In this document: piece after piece, positions 5,242-5,768 of the stretch | How positions within the stretch are numbered: position 1 is the first letter of the stretch | Layout: each line of letters begins with the position of its first letter | Assembly: GCA_028285025.1 (NCBI GenBank) | Contig: JANQQH010000443.1 | Span: 1 to 5,768 of the forward strand | Reading direction: 5' to 3' | Length of the DNA stretch: 5,768 nt | DNA from: Hyphomicrobiaceae bacterium | GTDB lineage: Bacteria > Pseudomonadota > Alphaproteobacteria > Rhizobiales > HXMU1428-3 | The notes under the pieces: model-generated | The model's input: the letters and a program-made list of their open reading frames with translations, nothing else | Database searches by the model: none | Told to the model about the DNA's origin: nothing | Translations under genes and position numbers: made by a program

Positions 5242-5768
5242 ATGGCCCAGTCTCAATTTAATCTTTTAAAAACCAGACGCTTTCTGCCCCTGTTCATCAC
5301 CCAAGCCCTTGGCGCTTTTAATGATAATGGCTTCAAAAACGCCCTTGTCATCCTTGTCACTTACCGCTTAGCTGAACAACAAGGATTAAACGCCCCGCTG
5401 TTTATCACCTTGGCAGCAGCCCTGTTTATTTTGCCCTTTTTCCTCTTTTCCGCAACAGCCGGCCAATTGGCTGACAAGTTTGAAAAAACCTATCTCATCC
5501 ACCGCATAAAATTTGCTGAAATTTTACTGATGCTGCTGGCCATCGCTAGCTTTTACTTCCAATCCGTCCCCCTTGGCCTTGCTGTCCTGTTTTTACTCGG
5601 CACCCAATCCACCTTCTTTGGCCCGATTAAATACGGCATCTTACCCCAACATTTACAAGACGATGAACTGATCGGCGGCAACGGGCTCATTGAAACCGGT
5701 ACCTTCTTATCCATATTACTCGGCACATTGTTTGGCGGTATTTTAATTATGATGGACAATGGCCTGTT
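5242..5768 (+). CDS. LplT/Aas-like lysophospholipid transporter (MFS), 5' part only
   Basis: The first 175 codons are present; the reading frame is open to the right edge. The sequence resembles the membrane domain of LplT and of the fused Aas-type proteins (MFS transporter plus acyltransferase plus acyl-ACP synthetase) found in many Proteobacteria. These flip lysophospholipids across the inner membrane and reacylate them. Visible features are RRFLPLFITQALGAFNDNGF at 12-31, hydrophobic segments at about 14-42, 51-74, 91-128 and 150-171, the MFS loop motif GQLADKFEK (74-82), and QSTFFGPIKYGILPQHL (122-138). Only the sequence beyond the window can tell whether it is a lone LplT or the three-domain fusion. 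The ATG at 5242 follows AAGGGA (5230-5235) at a six-base spacing, a sound start. It diverges from ilvA. Confidence 0.88.
   Translation, partial: MAQSQFNLLKTRRFLPLFITQALGAFNDNGFKNALVILVTYRLAEQQGLNAPLFITLAAALFILPFFLFSATAGQLADKFEKTYLIHRIKFAEILLMLLAIASFYFQSVPLGLAVLFLLGTQSTFFGPIKYGILPQHLQDDELIGGNGLIETGTFLSILLGTLFGGILIMMDNGL

Noticed and set aside
5553..5759. Minus-strand open frame of 68 codons at the right end
   Set aside because: It is antisense to the clearly coding transporter frame and has no features of its own.

Overview
The window reads as ordinary chromosome from a Gram-negative bacterium, most likely an alphaproteobacterium of moderate GC content. The reasons are the LeuC sequence (ending in GHFVDIRE), a WHG-type TetR regulator, a secreted peptidase with a peptidoglycan-binding tail, and the start of an LplT/Aas-type lysophospholipid transporter. 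The taxonomic placement is an inference from protein style, not a search result. I saw no tRNA, rRNA, CRISPR array, transposase or phage gene.

Layout from left to right. Bases 1-60 hold the intrinsic terminator of an upstream gene outside the window. Bases 61-224 are the leuC leader, with a plausible sigma-70-type promoter, a small dyad and an imperfect direct repeat. leuC (225-1625, +) encodes the large subunit of isopropylmalate isomerase. Three bases later comes a TetR/AcrR-family repressor (1629-2231, +), probably translated from the same transcript. After an 86-base gap containing a compact palindrome there is a secreted trypsin-like serine peptidase with a C-terminal peptidoglycan-binding domain (2318-3520, +). 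ilvA, biosynthetic threonine ammonia-lyase, lies convergently on the minus strand (3658-4938). A roughly 300-base divergent intergenic region follows, then the first 175 codons of an LplT/Aas-like membrane protein that runs off the right edge (5242 onward, +).

Two enzymes belong to branched-chain amino acid synthesis (LeuC for leucine, IlvA for isoleucine), but they are in separate transcription units and no leuD, leuB or other ilv gene is present. The TetR protein and the peptidase have unknown partners. The most striking non-coding structure is between the convergent peptidase and ilvA genes: a 53-bp-arm inverted repeat with an 18-base loop. It contains the peptidase stop codon. All four of its non-Watson-Crick positions are G-T pairs on the plus strand, and it is bracketed by a short GAAACG direct repeat. 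It could be a MITE-like palindromic element, a two-way transcription barrier, or both. A second notable signal is a pair of TTGAC-N6-TCAAA dyads 22 bp apart, just upstream of the transporter gene. I found no convincing evidence of a wholly new multi-gene system.
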